Shown here piece after piece: positions 63,341 through 64,000 of a stretch of 64,000 nt of DNA. The translations under genes were made by a program, and so were the position numbers. This stretch comes from Branchipolynoe longqiensis (lineage: Eukaryota; Annelida; Polychaeta; Phyllodocida; Polynoidae): NCBI GenBank assembly GCA_030323885.1, contig CM059187.1, positions 133,946,029 to 134,010,028 of the forward strand, written 5' to 3'. Under the pieces are notes generated by a model. It had not been told where the DNA came from, searched no databases, and worked only from the letters and a program-made list of their open reading frames with translations. The stretch's first letter is position 1, and every line of letters begins with the position of its first letter.

Positions 63341-64000
63341 CCCGCCCCAAAAAGAATACTGCGGAGCGTAGAATTATAGTGGACCTTAGCTTTCCTAAGG
63401 GGCGCAGTGTAAATGCGGGTATAATTAAGGGATTCTATCAGCGTAAGGAGTATAAATATAATTTGCCTACTATTATGACGTTAGCTAAGCAAATAACTAA
63501 ATTGGGTAAAAATTGTTTTATGTGGTCTATAGACTTGGCAAGGGCGTACAGGCAATTAAGAACCTGCCCCTTGAGTGTGCCTTTGTTTGGGATTAAAGTA
63601 GATCACCAGTTGTATTTTGACACGGCCCCTCCATTCGGTTGTAGGACCTCGAGTATGGCTTGTGTGAGGACAACAGCAGCGGTAGTTTATTTAATGAGAA
63701 AAATGGGATTTTTTGCTCTGTGTTTTTTAGACGATTTTGTAGGGGTAGAGGATTCTTTGGATAAGGCACAACAAGCCTATGACTGTATTTTGAATTTAAC
63801 TAAATCGCTGGGCTTGAATCTTTCCATTAAGAAGTGTAGTCCCCCAACGAGACGATTAATTTGGCTCGGTTATGAGGTAGATACAACCGATATGTTCATT
63901 AGGATTCCCGATGATAAATTACTAGACATTTTATTAGAGTGTAGGAAATGGATAGTAGGTAGCGCAGTTACAAGAAAAAACGTTCAGAGATTGGTGGGGC
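63130..64000 (+). CDS. DIRS-like reverse transcriptase (partial)
   Basis: Open from a TGA at 63,127-63,129 to the window end with no stop. Start of real homology is at about 63,149 (LEFGWPSNFTGNF). Then ELSHGALLGPFNNPPF, the basic box TRPKKNTAERRIIVDLSFP, motif A SIDLARAYRQL (Asp at 63,532), motif B region PPFGCRTSSMACVRT, motif C CFLDDFVG (Asp pair 63,730-63,735) and IWLGYEV. All catalytic aspartates are present. RT copies element RNA to DNA. The frame is -1 relative to the linker frame, which overlaps it by 211 bases. RNase H and recombinase regions are outside the window. Confidence 0.85.
63142..63148 (+). promoter_or_regulatory. Slippery heptamer A-AAT-TTT for -1 frameshifting
   Basis: In the linker frame the codons are GTA AAT TTT TGG. 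The seven bases AAATTTT fit the X-XXY-YYZ rule in the correct phase. A -1 slip gives TTG GAA TTT GGC, the first RT-frame residues LEFG. A one-base loss from a T6 run would give the same result. Confidence 0.45.

Larger units (their letters stand above)
60426..64000 (+). mobile_element. DIRS-like (tyrosine-recombinase type) retrotransposon, 3' part missing
   Basis: Three consecutive plus-strand frames: Gag with a Cys/His cluster, a long linker frame, and an RT whose motifs (FLDDF, then IWLGY) are those of DIRS-type elements. RNase H, methyltransferase-like and tyrosine-recombinase parts would lie beyond 64,000, so the class is inferred from the RT and Gag only. Each frame change is -1. There are no premature stops apart from these junctions, so this is the best preserved element in the window. 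Confidence 0.8.

Overview
The window looks like non-coding, repeat-dense nuclear DNA from an animal, most likely a marine invertebrate. The reasons are more than twenty copies of a tRNA-derived SINE, a Ty3/Gypsy retrotransposon with Mag-like features, DIRS-type retroelements with split open frames, two kinds of non-LTR LINE remnant, many short terminal-inverted-repeat elements (MITEs), and very long simple-sequence arrays. I recognise no host protein-coding gene and no rRNA or true tRNA gene. The longest open frames outside retroelements lie in arrays whose unit contains no stop codon, and they are not genes.

Layout. 1-9.6 kb: SINEs, an 11-bp array inside an ACGT-rich MITE, one SINE inserted in another, two more MITEs, a 30-bp minisatellite, and C-rich arrays. 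9.66-11.77 kb: a 2.1-kb pure GGA-type polypurine tract. 11.8-29.3 kb: MITE copies, 103-bp and 190-bp tandem repeats, a GAAGATGTAGAA array that flips strand, SINEs and C/G-rich arrays. 29.3-34.3 kb: a 54/48-bp satellite and a 1.5-kb octamer array. 34.6-36.5 kb (minus strand): a decayed DIRS-like gag and ORF2. 36.5-39.4 kb: a SINE split by a MITE, then CA- and C-rich arrays. 39,451-43,963: a defective LTR retrotransposon with both LTRs. 44.7-54.1 kb: a 62-bp minisatellite, G-rich arrays and a dense SINE/MITE cluster. 54.66-55.71 kb: a 5'-truncated LINE. 56.68-57.27 kb: an inverted copy of the sequence flanking the LTR element, without that element. 57.4-59.1 kb: a CpG-rich block and C-rich arrays. 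60.4-64.0 kb: a fairly well preserved DIRS-like element that runs off the window.

How the parts relate. The coding capacity is that of selfish elements. The DIRS-like element at the right end has Gag, a roughly 580-codon linker frame and a reverse transcriptase in three successive frames, each one -1 relative to the frame before; the second junction has a slippery heptamer. The older copy at 35-36 kb repeats the first -1 step. A MITE family with TTAA target duplications has landed inside SINE copies, and one SINE sits inside another, so insertion order can be read directly. A few non-repetitive islands rich in GATA, homeodomain, E-box or CpG motifs (about 8.8-9.6, 18.06-18.39, 30.87-31.1, 34.33-34.69, 38.37-38.65 and 57.4-57.8 kb) are the best candidates for host regulatory DNA; this is inference only.
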